From Acidovorax benzenivorans (GTDB taxonomy: Bacteria > Pseudomonadota > Gammaproteobacteria > Burkholderiales > Burkholderiaceae_C): a stretch of DNA of 64,000 bases. This document shows, one piece after another, positions 15,959 through 25,800 of the stretch. Numbering within the stretch: position 1 is the stretch's first letter; each line of letters begins with the position of its first letter. Position numbers and translations under genes: made by a program. The notes below the pieces were generated by a model. It was given only the letters and a program-made list of their open reading frames with translations, did not search any database and was not told where the DNA came from. The stretch lies in contig NZ_JAPCKI010000003.1 in assembly GCF_028680575.1 (NCBI RefSeq), positions 62,001-126,000 of the forward strand, written 5' to 3'.

Positions 15959-17521
15959 TCAGTAGTTGTAGGGAACCCATTCACCGTTCCCTGAGCGCAT
16001 CAGGTATTTGCCCTCCTGGTTTCGCATCACGATCACATCGGCGTTCTCCGATACAAAGGGTGTCGTTGCAGGAGCCGCCAGGCGCTCTGCCAGAGGACGT
16101 GCGGAGTCTCCAAAGGGGTTGTCGCGAATCAGATCACCCAGCAGGGTGTACAAGCCCAGGTAGCTCATGGGTTGATTCACTACCAAGGGAGCTGCCGGTG
16201 CGGGCGCATCAGATGGTTTCATACCTACCAGTTTCACGGCGACGGGTACGAGGGTGATGCGGGGGCCTGGAATCTCCCGCATGCCTGCCATCTGGATCTT
16301 GTCTCCGCGCAGCGATGCCCCATGCTCAGGGACCAGCATCACAACCACGGGGCGCCCCGCTGCCTCCAGCTCGGAGATGAACTTGTCGAAGTCTGCCAGC
16401 AACTGCACCAGCCGGGGCTTGAACGTCTCCAGGCTGTTGCGCGAAGCCATGCCAGGCACGCGGTTGCCATCGTGAAGGGAGATGGTGTTGTAGTACAGCG
16501 CCACCGGCCCAGCGCTGCGGTCACTGCTGCGCTTCTTCCACCATTGTGACAACAACGCGTGGTCGTTGTAGATGGGCGATCCGTCAAAATTCTGCATGTG
16601 CACCGGTGCCCGCTGGTTGGGCAGCAGCTTGCCTGCCAGGCCCCCGCGTTCTTCAAGCGCATGGGCAAACTCCTCGTACACGCCGTCGTGGTTGAGCAGT
16701 GCAGCAGTCTGGTAGCCCACCTTTTCCAGGCTGGGAAACACGTAGCACTGCGGATCAATACCATCGTAGAGCTTGTCGTGAGGTGTTTGCCCGCAGGTGC
16801 CGTGCAATACGCGCAGGGACGCCGGCCCGCTGTAGCTGGCGGCGCTGTTGAAGTTGGTAAACAGCACATCAAAACGTTTGAGGAACGGGTTGTCGCGCTG
16901 TTTTACAAAGTCCATGTCGTCCCACGACAAGGAGCACACATGCAGCAAGATGATGTCGAACGCTGGCGGTGCATTGGGTGCGGTGAACTGAATGCGCCTC
17001 TGGCTTTCGTTGGCATAAAAGCGCTGCAGCAGCGCGTCTGGGGAGGTGTCCTGGCTGTCGCTGGGCGAGGCGCCTTGGCTATTGCCCCCTGCCGTGGCCA
17101 CTGTGACGTGCTCTTGCAAGGCAGCTCCCATCGGCACACTCAACAGGGCCAGCAGTGTGAAGGTCCCTGCACGCACCCGCCGCGCCAACGCCGAATAAAG
17201 CAGGACGCCGACCAGCCCCGCCAGAAGCATGTCGGGGTTGAACACCCGCTGGGCCAACTCCAGCCAGTAGTCTGCGCTGAAGCCGCTCAGCGCCTTGACC
17301 TGAGACAGTATCCGGGCGGGGCTTGGCAAGTAAGAGTCGGCATACAGAAGCGCTACCGCTGCTGCCAGGGCTACGACAGCGCGTGCACGTCGCCACCCGA
17401 TGTGTGCGATGGGGGGCAGCATGGACAGCCACAGCAGCAGGTTCAACCACCAGTTCAGGCCAATGTAGCCACCAAAGTACAGCCCTACCTTGGCAAGAAA
17501 AGTCAGGTGCCAAAAGTTCAT
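15959..17521 (-). CDS. bcsG: Cellulose phosphoethanolamine transferase BcsG
   Basis: A 520-residue inner-membrane enzyme that transfers phosphoethanolamine from lipid to nascent cellulose in the periplasm. Four or five N-terminal helices (residues 1-140) precede an alkaline-phosphatase-fold domain. I place the catalytic residues at Cys196 (LLHVCSLSW), the nucleophile Ser231 (SYSGPA), His350 (SLHDGN) and Glu399-His400 (VPEHGAS). The Cys-to-Ser spacing of 35 equals that of E. coli BcsG (C243/S278, from memory). It is the last gene of the bcs operon and overlaps the bcsA stop by 4 nt. A GC-rich CCCCC-GA-GGGGG hairpin without a U-tract follows at about 15931-15945. Confidence 0.95.
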   Translation of the reverse strand: MNFWHLTFLAKVGLYFGGYIGLNWWLNLLLWLSMLPPIAHIGWRRARAVVALAAAVALLYADSYLPSPARILSQVKALSGFSADYWLELAQRVFNPDMLLAGLVGVLLYSALARRVRAGTFTLLALLSVPMGAALQEHVTVATAGGNSQGASPSDSQDTSPDALLQRFYANESQRRIQFTAPNAPPAFDIILLHVCSLSWDDMDFVKQRDNPFLKRFDVLFTNFNSAASYSGPASLRVLHGTCGQTPHDKLYDGIDPQCYVFPSLEKVGYQTAALLNHDGVYEEFAHALEERGGLAGKLLPNQRAPVHMQNFDGSPIYNDHALLSQWWKKRSSDRSAGPVALYYNTISLHDGNRVPGMASRNSLETFKPRLVQLLADFDKFISELEAAGRPVVVMLVPEHGASLRGDKIQMAGMREIPGPRITLVPVAVKLVGMKPSDAPAPAAPLVVNQPMSYLGLYTLLGDLIRDNPFGDSARPLAERLAAPATTPFVSENADVIVMRNQEGKYLMRSGNGEWVPYNY

Positions 17522-20028
17522 GCCTGCAGCCCTTTCTGCCTGCGCTGGTTGCGAAAGGGCCAACGGCTGCGCGCCGAATCCATCAGCGAAGTCCAGAACT
17601 TGCGGTAGCCCAGCACACCCAGCTGGGCAATTTCTTGCAAACCGTGCAGGGGGCGGTCGGTGTCATGGCTGTCGTTCCATTGCCGCCAGGTGTCTGGCCG
17701 GGCAAAAGTGCACTGCACCAGATCGATTTGTTGTTCGCGTGTCATGGGGTCAAATTGAAGACCGGTAGCGTTCTGGCCCCTGTGCAGCATCACCGTGGCG
17801 GGGAAGGTGCATTCCGTGTCGTTGCGCCACAGTCCAACCTGTACTTTGTCTCCCACAGCCAGCAGGGTGCCTTCGGGTAGTTGCAGACCCACACCGGTCA
17901 TGGAAAAGTCGATGCAAAGGGCCTGCAACACGGAGCCATCGTCCTGGTACAAGGTCGCTGGCAACTGCGTGGCAACGCGGTGCATTCTCCGCACCTGGCG
18001 CGCCTCGGACGCAACGCCCAGTGCCGCCCCCAGCATGAGGATGCTGTAGACGGTCCACAGCAGATTGAGCAGTACGGTGGCCGTTTCCTCGGTGTTCCAG
18101 AAGAACAAGCGCAGCAGACCCATGCCAAAGGCCGCAAAGTTGAGCAGCACCAGCACGGTGTATGGACGGGAGATCACCCAGTCGAAGTACGGCTCATCCA
18201 CCAGCCCGCCCTTGGCCGTCACGTTGAATTTTCCCAGGCGTGGGTTGATCAGCGCTACGGAGGTGGGCAGGGCCACGTACCAGGCCAGCACGGTCTCATA
18301 GACCTCCGCCCAGAAAGTGTGCCGGTGCTCGCCTTGCACGTGGGCGTTGGCAATGTTGGATTGCAGGATGTAAGGCAGCACGTACAGCGCGATCATGATG
18401 GCGCCCGCGTTGATGATGTGCCACTCAAAGAACAGAAAGGCCATGGGTGCGGTGAGGAACACCAGCCTAGGCAGCCCAAAGAAGAAATGCACCATGGCGT
18501 TGGCATAGCAAATGCGTTGCCACAGGGTGAGCCCCTTGCCCAGAAATGGGTTGTCCACGCGGAAGATCTGCGCCATGCCGCGCGCCCAGCGGATGCGCTG
18601 GCCCACATGGGCAGACAGGCTTTCTGTGGCCAAGCCAGCTGCCTGCGTCTCGTTGATATAGGCCGTGGTGTAGCCGCGCCGGTGCAGCTTGAGCGCGGTG
18701 TGGGCATCCTCGGTCACCGTTTCCACGGCGATGCCGCCGACCTCCATCAGTGGGCCACGTCGTATCACCGCGCAAGAACCGCAGAAGAAGGTGGCGTTCC
18801 AGAAGTCGTTGCCGTCCTGGATCAGCCCATAGAACAGCGCGCCCTCGTTGGGCACGCGCCGGAAGGTGCCCAGATTGCGCTCGAACGGGTCGGGCGAGAA
18901 GAAGTGGTGCGGCGTTTGCAGCATGGCGCACTTCTGGTCGCGCTGGAACCAGCCCACGGCCGTGGTCAAGAAGGAGCGTGTGGGGATGTGGTCGCAGTCA
19001 AAAATGGCGACCAGCTCTCCGTCGGTCTTGCCCAGCGCATGGTTCAGGTTGCCCGCTTTGGCGTGATTGTTGTCAGGCCGCACGATGTAACCCACGCCCA
19101 TGGATTCGGCGAATGCACGGAATTCCTCGCGTCGGCCGTCGTCCAGGATGAAGACCTTGACCTTGTCTTTGGGCCAGTCCAGCGCCATCGACGCCAGCAC
19201 CGTGGTGCGCACCACGCTCAGCGGCTCGTTATAGGTGGGGATGTACACATCTACGGTGGGCCAAGACGCGGGCCCGCCCTGCAGTTCCGCTGGGCGGCGG
19301 TGCAGGGGCCAGGCGGTCTGGATGAAGCCCAGTACCACCACAAGCCAGGTGTAGGCCTCGGCGGCCAGCAGGCCGTAGCCCAAGACGGACTCGATGACCG
19401 AATCGAATTCAATGGAAGAGGTCAGCCGCCACCAGGCGTAGCGCCCCATGGCCAGCAGACTGATGGCTGCTAGTGCTAGCGATGGGTACCGGCCCGGCAG
19501 GCGCCGCAACACCAGGGAGAGGCCCCAGCAGAGCAGCATGAACATCAGTTGCCCAAACCAGTTGAAGGGTGTGGTCATGACGACCAAGCCCGTCACCGCC
19601 CCCACGGCCAGTACCACCCAGCGCACACCAGGAATTTCCAGGGCAGGCGTGAGCCACTGGTCGGCCAGTCGAATGCCCTTTCCCACGTTGACGTGGGTGG
19701 CCAGGCGGTTCATGGACCGCAAAAAAAGCCGGATGGGCCAGAAAAGCAGTGTGAACGCCAGTGCCAGGACTCGCCAGAGCAAGCGCATGGTCCAGCCGAG
19801 GACTGTCCACAGCCCGTGTACTGGGCGCAGCAACCAGGAGCGCAACGCGCGCTGCGGCGTGGGGGGGAGAATGAAGCAGCGCCACAGCCACATCCACCAG
19901 GGAGCTTCGGGGTCAACCTCCAGCCAGCGTCGGAGCCAAACCAGCGCCTTGTGAGCCAGCGTCAGCCCGCCTGGTTGGTCAGGGGCTTGTGCGGGCGTTG
20001 TGGAGCCGGAAGGAGCCTGGGCCGTCAT
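17518..20028 (-). CDS. bcsA: Cellulose synthase catalytic subunit (UDP-forming) BcsA
   Basis: An 836-residue inner-membrane family 2 glycosyltransferase that polymerises UDP-glucose and extrudes the chain. Motifs are DDG (Asp296-297), DCD (344-346), the TED catalytic base at Asp441 and QxxRW (Gln477-Trp481). The C-terminal PilZ domain has an R-x-x-x-R near residue 676 and DFSMTG at 707, the c-di-GMP-binding pair, so activation by c-di-GMP is expected. About eight transmembrane segments flank the catalytic domain. The start at 20028 overlaps the bcsQ stop by 4 nt (ATGA). Unusually, bcsB is not adjacent but five genes upstream. Confidence 0.97.
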   Translation of the reverse strand: MTAQAPSGSTTPAQAPDQPGGLTLAHKALVWLRRWLEVDPEAPWWMWLWRCFILPPTPQRALRSWLLRPVHGLWTVLGWTMRLLWRVLALAFTLLFWPIRLFLRSMNRLATHVNVGKGIRLADQWLTPALEIPGVRWVVLAVGAVTGLVVMTTPFNWFGQLMFMLLCWGLSLVLRRLPGRYPSLALAAISLLAMGRYAWWRLTSSIEFDSVIESVLGYGLLAAEAYTWLVVVLGFIQTAWPLHRRPAELQGGPASWPTVDVYIPTYNEPLSVVRTTVLASMALDWPKDKVKVFILDDGRREEFRAFAESMGVGYIVRPDNNHAKAGNLNHALGKTDGELVAIFDCDHIPTRSFLTTAVGWFQRDQKCAMLQTPHHFFSPDPFERNLGTFRRVPNEGALFYGLIQDGNDFWNATFFCGSCAVIRRGPLMEVGGIAVETVTEDAHTALKLHRRGYTTAYINETQAAGLATESLSAHVGQRIRWARGMAQIFRVDNPFLGKGLTLWQRICYANAMVHFFFGLPRLVFLTAPMAFLFFEWHIINAGAIMIALYVLPYILQSNIANAHVQGEHRHTFWAEVYETVLAWYVALPTSVALINPRLGKFNVTAKGGLVDEPYFDWVISRPYTVLVLLNFAAFGMGLLRLFFWNTEETATVLLNLLWTVYSILMLGAALGVASEARQVRRMHRVATQLPATLYQDDGSVLQALCIDFSMTGVGLQLPEGTLLAVGDKVQVGLWRNDTECTFPATVMLHRGQNATGLQFDPMTREQQIDLVQCTFARPDTWRQWNDSHDTDRPLHGLQEIAQLGVLGYRKFWTSLMDSARSRWPFRNQRRQKGLQA

Positions 20029-20816
20029 GGTTGGGCAACTCCAGCCACCGGTGCAGGCCGCGGCTGTAATGAAGGCACAGCGAACAGCCAGTGGAAGATT
20101 CCCTGGAGATCGTGGGCGGACTGTGCCTGCGGCGCCATGCTGTTCACGCACTGCGATGCGGCCAGCGCGCGTGAAAGGTTTTCGTCTTCGTGCACGGTGT
20201 AGGGCAGTAATTGGTCTCCCCACTGTTGGCGCAGGGTGCTGAGTGCCTCACGGTGCGATGCCCGGCGTGGATCAAAACGCGCCACTGCGATGCACTGTGC
20301 ATCAGGAGCTGCTGGCGATGCCTGCAGCATGGCGCGTATGTTCTCAGCGTTGGCGCATCCGCGCGCAGATGCTTCCAGCACCACCAAAACGGTATCGGCG
20401 CAGCGCAGGGCGGCATCTGCCAGCGGCGAGGGCCATTGCGGTGTGTCCAGCAGTACCGTGCAGTGTTCTGGCACGTCGAGCAGTTCCAGCTGGTCTTGCA
20501 GCCACCGTGGGTTGGCATCCAGCAGCTTGTGGAGCTTCGTGATGGTTTCGGGCGCTGCCGGACCGAATGGCAGAACGCCGACGCCGTCAGTATTGTCGAA
20601 GCTACCGTCCGCCCACCACAAGCCCTGGGTGGCGAGTGTCGCCCATCCCTGCGGGGCAGGGGTGGACATGCCCAGGTGTATGCCCAGCAGATTCTGGGCA
20701 CTGAGTTCGACGGCCAGGGTGGGCTGACCTTGACGGGCCCCCAGGGACGCCAGGTGTGCGACCAGGGTGGTGCGCCCGGACCCGCCGAGCGGCGAAACGA
20801 CAGCAATCACGCGCAT
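20025..20816 (-). CDS. bcsQ: Cellulose biosynthesis protein BcsQ (ParA/MinD-like ATPase)
   Basis: A 263-residue SIMIBI-type P-loop ATPase. In enterobacteria BcsQ is needed for cellulose production and polar placement of the synthase. The opening MRVIAVVSPLGGSGRTTLVAHLAS has a deviant Walker A, GGSGRTT, in place of KGGxGKT, typical of BcsQ/YhjQ. A DTP-x-x-x motif (LLDTPQWPSP) is seen near residue 129, and the conserved RFDPRRASHREAL near residue 192. ATG 20816 has AAAGAG upstream and lies 13 bp after the bcsF stop. An ATG at 20843 in the same frame would overlap bcsF. No bcsR is found upstream. Confidence 0.9.
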   Translation of the reverse strand: MRVIAVVSPLGGSGRTTLVAHLASLGARQGQPTLAVELSAQNLLGIHLGMSTPAPQGWATLATQGLWWADGSFDNTDGVGVLPFGPAAPETITKLHKLLDANPRWLQDQLELLDVPEHCTVLLDTPQWPSPLADAALRCADTVLVVLEASARGCANAENIRAMLQASPAAPDAQCIAVARFDPRRASHREALSTLRQQWGDQLLPYTVHEDENLSRALAASQCVNSMAPQAQSAHDLQGIFHWLFAVPSLQPRPAPVAGVAQP

Positions 20817-20829
20817 GCAAACTCTTTGT

Positions 20830-21012
20830 TCATGGAACCTCATTCATCCCGCCTTGCGGAGGAATGGGGGATTCGCTTGGCGTTAGGTGGGGCTGATAGG
20901 GCTGTACGCAGCGCAGCGGTTGGTGCGCCTGCAGCACGCGACGCAGCAGCCAGGCGCATGGCCATGCCAGCAAGACGCCCATTAGCACGTAAACGAGCAT
21001 CCATGCAGTCAT
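20830..21012 (-). CDS. bcsF: Small single-helix membrane protein, BcsF-like
   Basis: A 60-residue protein with one transmembrane helix (about residues 3-23, WMLVYVLMGVLLAWPCAW) followed by a basic LLRR segment and a proline-rich tail. E. coli BcsF is a protein of about 63 residues with the same layout that recruits BcsE to the membrane and works with BcsG. The identity rests on size, topology and position between bcsE and bcsQ, because such short proteins have little sequence conservation. Its ATG overlaps the bcsE stop by 4 nt (21009-21012). Confidence 0.75.
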   Translation of the reverse strand: MTAWMLVYVLMGVLLAWPCAWLLRRVLQAHQPLRCVQPYQPHLTPSESPIPPQGGMNEVP

Positions 21013-22829
21013 GCAGACGTCCTCCCGAGGGGGCGCGGCACGGCACGCCGTGCAATAGGATGGGGCTGCACGCGCAGCCTCATCACGGAGTGTGGCGGCG
21101 CGATGGGCTGTTGGGGCGCTGCACTGTCCTGCGAGGGCAGTGTGGGCGCATCAGTGCGCTCCTGCGGCACGGGCTTCACAGGGTTAGCAGTCTTTGCCAC
21201 AGGCATGGGATTGCTGGCGGCGGCCAACATGGCGCTGTAGTCGGGTACGCCCGTGCGAAGGGACTCTTGCAGCTGGTCGGTCATGGCGCGTATGCCTGGC
21301 TCTGAGCAGTCTGTGGCTTGTGAGGTGAACAACTGGGTCAGAGGCAGCGCAAACACACGTTGCAGTGCCAGTTCCACATCGGGCTCGCGGCAGGCAAACA
21401 AAAACACGTAGACAGCTTCGTGGTCGGCAGTGAACAGGTCGCCATCGCGCGAGGTATGGCAGGCGCGTAACGCATCAAGGTGCGGCATCTGGTCCAGCAT
21501 GTTCAGCCGCACCAGACTGTGTGACAGACCAATGCCGTGGGTACGGTCCAGCATGCCGCGTACCAGTGCGCAGAACCGCGCAGGGGCGTGGTAGCCGCGC
21601 TCGCGGGGGGGCATGAAGCTGTCGAGCGCCTGTGCGTAGTCGGGGGACACTTTGCGGGTGTGGCTCTGGGCATTGATGTCCTGCAGCAGTTGCAGCAGTC
21701 GCGAAAACCCCACCTCTTTGTACACCACCGTGCTGGCCCCCAGCTGTAGCAGGGCCTGTTCGCTGTGGGTGCGCAACTTGCCCAGGTTTTCGCGTACAAC
21801 GATCTTGAGTGTGGGGGGGCGTGAGAGGCGCAATTGATGCACCAGGCGCGCTAGGGCCTCAAAGTCGCTCGCCATGCCCGCATCGATCAGCACTGTGGCG
21901 GCCACGCAGGTGGCCGCTGCCACCTCGATATCCTCCAGGCCACCCACGATGCGCCAGTGGCCGGGCACTCCGCGCTGGCCCTCTACTGACGCGCGGGTTG
22001 CCAACACGCTCCATTGGTCTGCTGCCGTCACCAGCTCTGCGATGGGGCCCTGGGTGCGGGTGCCATCGGCAGTCAGGCGTTCCATGCTGACGTCGTGAGT
22101 CAGTCCAAATGTGGTCTGAAAAATGGCTCCCGCATCCGAGCCCCAGCGGTCCAGGCTGAGGCGCCAGCGGTCGGCGTCAGCGTGCATTGCGGCGATGTGC
22201 ATCGACATCTGACACAGATTGCGCAGCGTTGGTAGTAGCGCTCCGGCATCGAGTGGCGGCGAGAATCCCAGTACGACTGGGCGCTGCCGGCGGCGGCACA
22301 GGGCGTCGAGCTGATCGCTGACCCGGGCGAGCTGGGCCACGCTCAGCCCGGACAAAAGGCTCTGCGCGTTGCAAAGATAGAGCGCGTGCTGTGGTTGCAG
22401 GCCGGTGCGTTCAAGCTCCTGCATCAGTGGGTTGAGGCCATCGCGCTGAACCTGCGCCTGCAAGTCAGGCAGCAGCATCCAGAGCTTGAGCCGCCCTGCG
22501 CGGTAGGCCGCTCGTACAGTGGGGCGCTTCAGCAATTCGTCCAACCATTGCGTGCTGGACGCCACTAGCCCCACGGGACCGGTGGACAGAGCATCTTCGA
22601 TCAGTGCGGGCAACCATGCCGCCGCACTTCGGCTGTCGGTAGCGACGAGAGAGACGGGCACATGGGGCGGCAACTGGCCGATGCCGTCCGGCAGACCTGC
22701 AATGCCGATGGTGGTCGGTTGGTGGGAGACATCGGCCGCTTGCGAGGAGGGCCGAAGGCGCCGTGCAAGCGAACGCAGCACTCCCTGGACAGATGCGCCA
22801 TTGCGTGGGGATGAGGGGGCAAGGGACAT
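21009..22829 (-). CDS. bcsE: Cellulose biosynthesis c-di-GMP receptor BcsE
   Basis: A 606-residue cytoplasmic protein. The central and C-terminal part follows the BcsE layout: a degenerate RecA-like domain, a receiver-like region, and a GIL domain carrying the c-di-GMP-binding RxGD motif, here R461-D-G-D464 (SRDGDLFT), followed by VYVFLFACREPDVE. BcsE raises cellulose output by binding c-di-GMP and contacting BcsF and BcsQ. The last 100 residues are a Pro/Ala-rich disordered tail. The ATG at 22829 is one base after the bcsC stop; in-frame codons upstream only run back into bcsC. Confidence 0.92.
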   Translation of the reverse strand: MSLAPSSPRNGASVQGVLRSLARRLRPSSQAADVSHQPTTIGIAGLPDGIGQLPPHVPVSLVATDSRSAAAWLPALIEDALSTGPVGLVASSTQWLDELLKRPTVRAAYRAGRLKLWMLLPDLQAQVQRDGLNPLMQELERTGLQPQHALYLCNAQSLLSGLSVAQLARVSDQLDALCRRRQRPVVLGFSPPLDAGALLPTLRNLCQMSMHIAAMHADADRWRLSLDRWGSDAGAIFQTTFGLTHDVSMERLTADGTRTQGPIAELVTAADQWSVLATRASVEGQRGVPGHWRIVGGLEDIEVAAATCVAATVLIDAGMASDFEALARLVHQLRLSRPPTLKIVVRENLGKLRTHSEQALLQLGASTVVYKEVGFSRLLQLLQDINAQSHTRKVSPDYAQALDSFMPPRERGYHAPARFCALVRGMLDRTHGIGLSHSLVRLNMLDQMPHLDALRACHTSRDGDLFTADHEAVYVFLFACREPDVELALQRVFALPLTQLFTSQATDCSEPGIRAMTDQLQESLRTGVPDYSAMLAAASNPMPVAKTANPVKPVPQERTDAPTLPSQDSAAPQQPIAPPHSVMRLRVQPHPIARRAVPRPLGRTSA

Positions 22830-22830
22830 G

Positions 22831-25800
22831 TCAGAAGCTGGAATAGGTCTGCACCGGCCTTGGGCGGTTGTCCAGTGGAGCCCCTGTCGGCTCAAAGCGG
22901 TAGCGGCCATACACCATGAAACTGGTGGGCGCGTAGTAGGCCGATCGGTCCAGTTCCAGCTGCGCACCCAGTGCGAGGTGTTGCGTGACCTGGTACTCCA
23001 GCGCCCCCCGGAACGACCGCCCGAAACCCGAGCCCGAACTGCCCGCATACACCGGAACGCCGCCATCGGCGGCCAGGCGCGCACGCGCCAGGGATTGCAG
23101 GAGCGCGCTCTGTGGAAAGTAGTCGCTGTCGCCACTGCTGCTGCGCGAAACAGAGACAGATCCGCGTGCCACCCAGGTCAATGCGCCGCGGCGTCCGCTC
23201 CACTCCAGCGGCAGGGCGACGGAGACGTAGTTGCGCGGGCTGTAGTAGCCCCCATGGCCGAAGCTGTATTCGGACAGGTCCTTGCCATAGTGCCAGGCCG
23301 ACACGGCAACCCCGAGATTGACCACGCTATAGCGGTGGCGCCAGACATCGCGGTCCAGCGCCCAGCGCATTTGGATGCGGGTATTTTTTTCCACATTCTT
23401 GCCCGTGAGGGCCGCCAGGCTCAGGCTGAGCGAGGTGCTGTAAGGACCGATATCGGTAGACAGGCGACCGGCAGCGCCCGTAGCGACTACGCCACCCCAA
23501 ATTTGTCCCGTGATGGGATCGCGTGCCCCTGCATACGACAGCAGGCTACCGGTGATGGGACGCCGATACGCTTCGAGCTTGTAGCTGTAGCGGCCCAGAT
23601 CACCTGTCTTGGCCAGGCCCCCTACCATGTTGGTCACCGGAAAACCGACTCCGGTGGCCCCAATGTCCCATTGGAGGTCATCCTTCACATAGCCGAAGCC
23701 CAGGTTGGTGCCCTGGCCACGTTGGCGCAGCTCCGTGACAAAGGGAGACCCTGGTGGCGATGCCGCCACTTGCCCATAAGTGAGCAAGTCTGGGCCGTCA
23801 GCGGGAAGATTGCCCGCATCAAGCTGTACCCGATCTACGTGCAAGAAATAGTGTCCGTCATAGCCACGCGGCATCCACGCCACCACAGGGCGCTCCCAGC
23901 CACGCAGGCTGGAGATGCCGTCGGTGGAGCGCTTGCTCAGCGCCTGGTGTCCCGCTTCGATCCGCGGCTGGCGTCGTGCCTCAATGGCGTCGATTTCGCC
24001 CTGAATCTTGGCGACCACGGCAGCGTCTGCGGGTGCGGACAGTGTGTAACTCTGCTGAAGAGCCAGCGGGTGGCCTGGGTCGTTGGATACTTGGGTATCA
24101 GGTGCCGTAGCGGGTGTAGGGGCCTTACCGAGTGTCTCCAGCATGAGGGCGCTGCGGAAGAACACCATGGCCTGCGCGTAGTTGCGGTTGGCCCGCTCCA
24201 GGCGCGCCGCATGCAGCAACACGTCACTGTCCTGCGGGAAGGCCTCCAGCAAACGGGCGGCCAATGCCTGCGCTTCGTCCATGCGACCGATGCGTTGCCA
24301 GATGCGCAGCAGAGCCAGTTGTTGCCCCGCATCGCCGGGCGGGAGTCGGTCTTTCAGCCACGCAGCCTCATCGGCTGCGGCCCGCGCGGCGCCTGAATCC
24401 TGGAGTCGCGACAGGGCGTCAGCCAGCGCCATGCGCACCGGCAGATCGTCGGGCTGCGTGAGTGCTAGGGGGCGGAGCAACTGGGCGGCATCGGCGTATT
24501 CGGCGGCGGCCATGAGCAACCGCGCTTGGGCCTGGGTGCGTTGGCGTGGTGTAGAAAGTGTGTCAGGTAGCGGCAACGCCTTGCGTGCCAAGCGCGAGGC
24601 TTCGCTAGCGCGACCCGCCTGCCGCTGCTGCTCGATGAGCCGCTCCTGGTGCGCTGTGTACAGCGCAACCAGCCGGGCTTCTTGCTCGGCGCTCCAGCCC
24701 TTGGCTTGCAGCAGGCGTGGCAGTTGCTCGGCAAGCCCGGCATCGTCCTCGGCCCGGTTGAGCAATTGGGCGTAGTCCAGTTGAGTGTCCGGCGCCAGCG
24801 TGGGTACGCGGGATGCCAGGCGGGCGAAGACGGCTACGCCACCTGCGGGCTGCGCACGGCGAAACCAGGCATTGGCCACGGTGTAGAGCAGATCTGCTTC
24901 ATTGCCTGCGACTTGTTCTGCCTGGCGTAGCAACGCCTCTGCGTCTGTCGGGGTCTGCGTCGTCAGGGCTTTGGCGACCAGCGACTTGACGCTGGAGCGT
25001 CGCACCAGCGCGCGCATGGAGTCTGTCTGATCGGCGGCGGGGATTCGTTGCATGTCGGCCAGGGCCGCGTTGTCATCGTCCAGGGCCGAACGTATCAGTG
25101 CACGGGCATACAACATCTCTGCATTGGTCGTGCCAGACAGAGTGCGCGCAACGCCTTCATCCATGGCGTGCAGCGCTTCCTGAGGACGGCCCAGGCGCAG
25201 GTAAACACGCGCGAGGCGATGCCGTATCCATGCATCGTCTGGGGTCAGCACCACAGCCGACTCCAGTGCACGCAGGGCGGGGCCGAGGCGCTGGGCCCGA
25301 AGGTCGTCCTCGGCTTGGGCCACCAGCACATCCGCCTGGACGCTGGAGAGTTTTTCGGCGAGCGCTGCATCGCGCGCGGCGGCCTCTGTCAGCAGGGTCA
25401 ACGCTTTGCTCACCCGGCCAGTGCGGGCATACAGGCTCGCCAAGCCTTTGATGGCGGATGTGCCATCGGGCTCCTGCCGCAGTGCTTGTTGGTACAGGTC
25501 TTCCGCCAGTGCATGGTCGCCCTGCAGATCGCGGATGCCCGCCAGAGTGGTCAAGGCGTCGGCGCTCTGGGGTTGCATCTGCAGCGCACGGTCGGTCAGG
25601 CTGGCCGCAGTGCTCAGTTCATCCTGTTCAATGGCCCTGTCGGCCTGTCGCAGCAGTCCCCAGAACTTGGCGGTAGCCTGCAGTTCCTGCCACCGGCCTT
25701 GGCGCGTCAGCGCATAGGCTTGGCCGAACAATTCCTGCGCCTGCGCATGCTGACCCTGGCGCAGGCGGATCAATCCCAGGTTGCCCAGGCTCTCACCATC

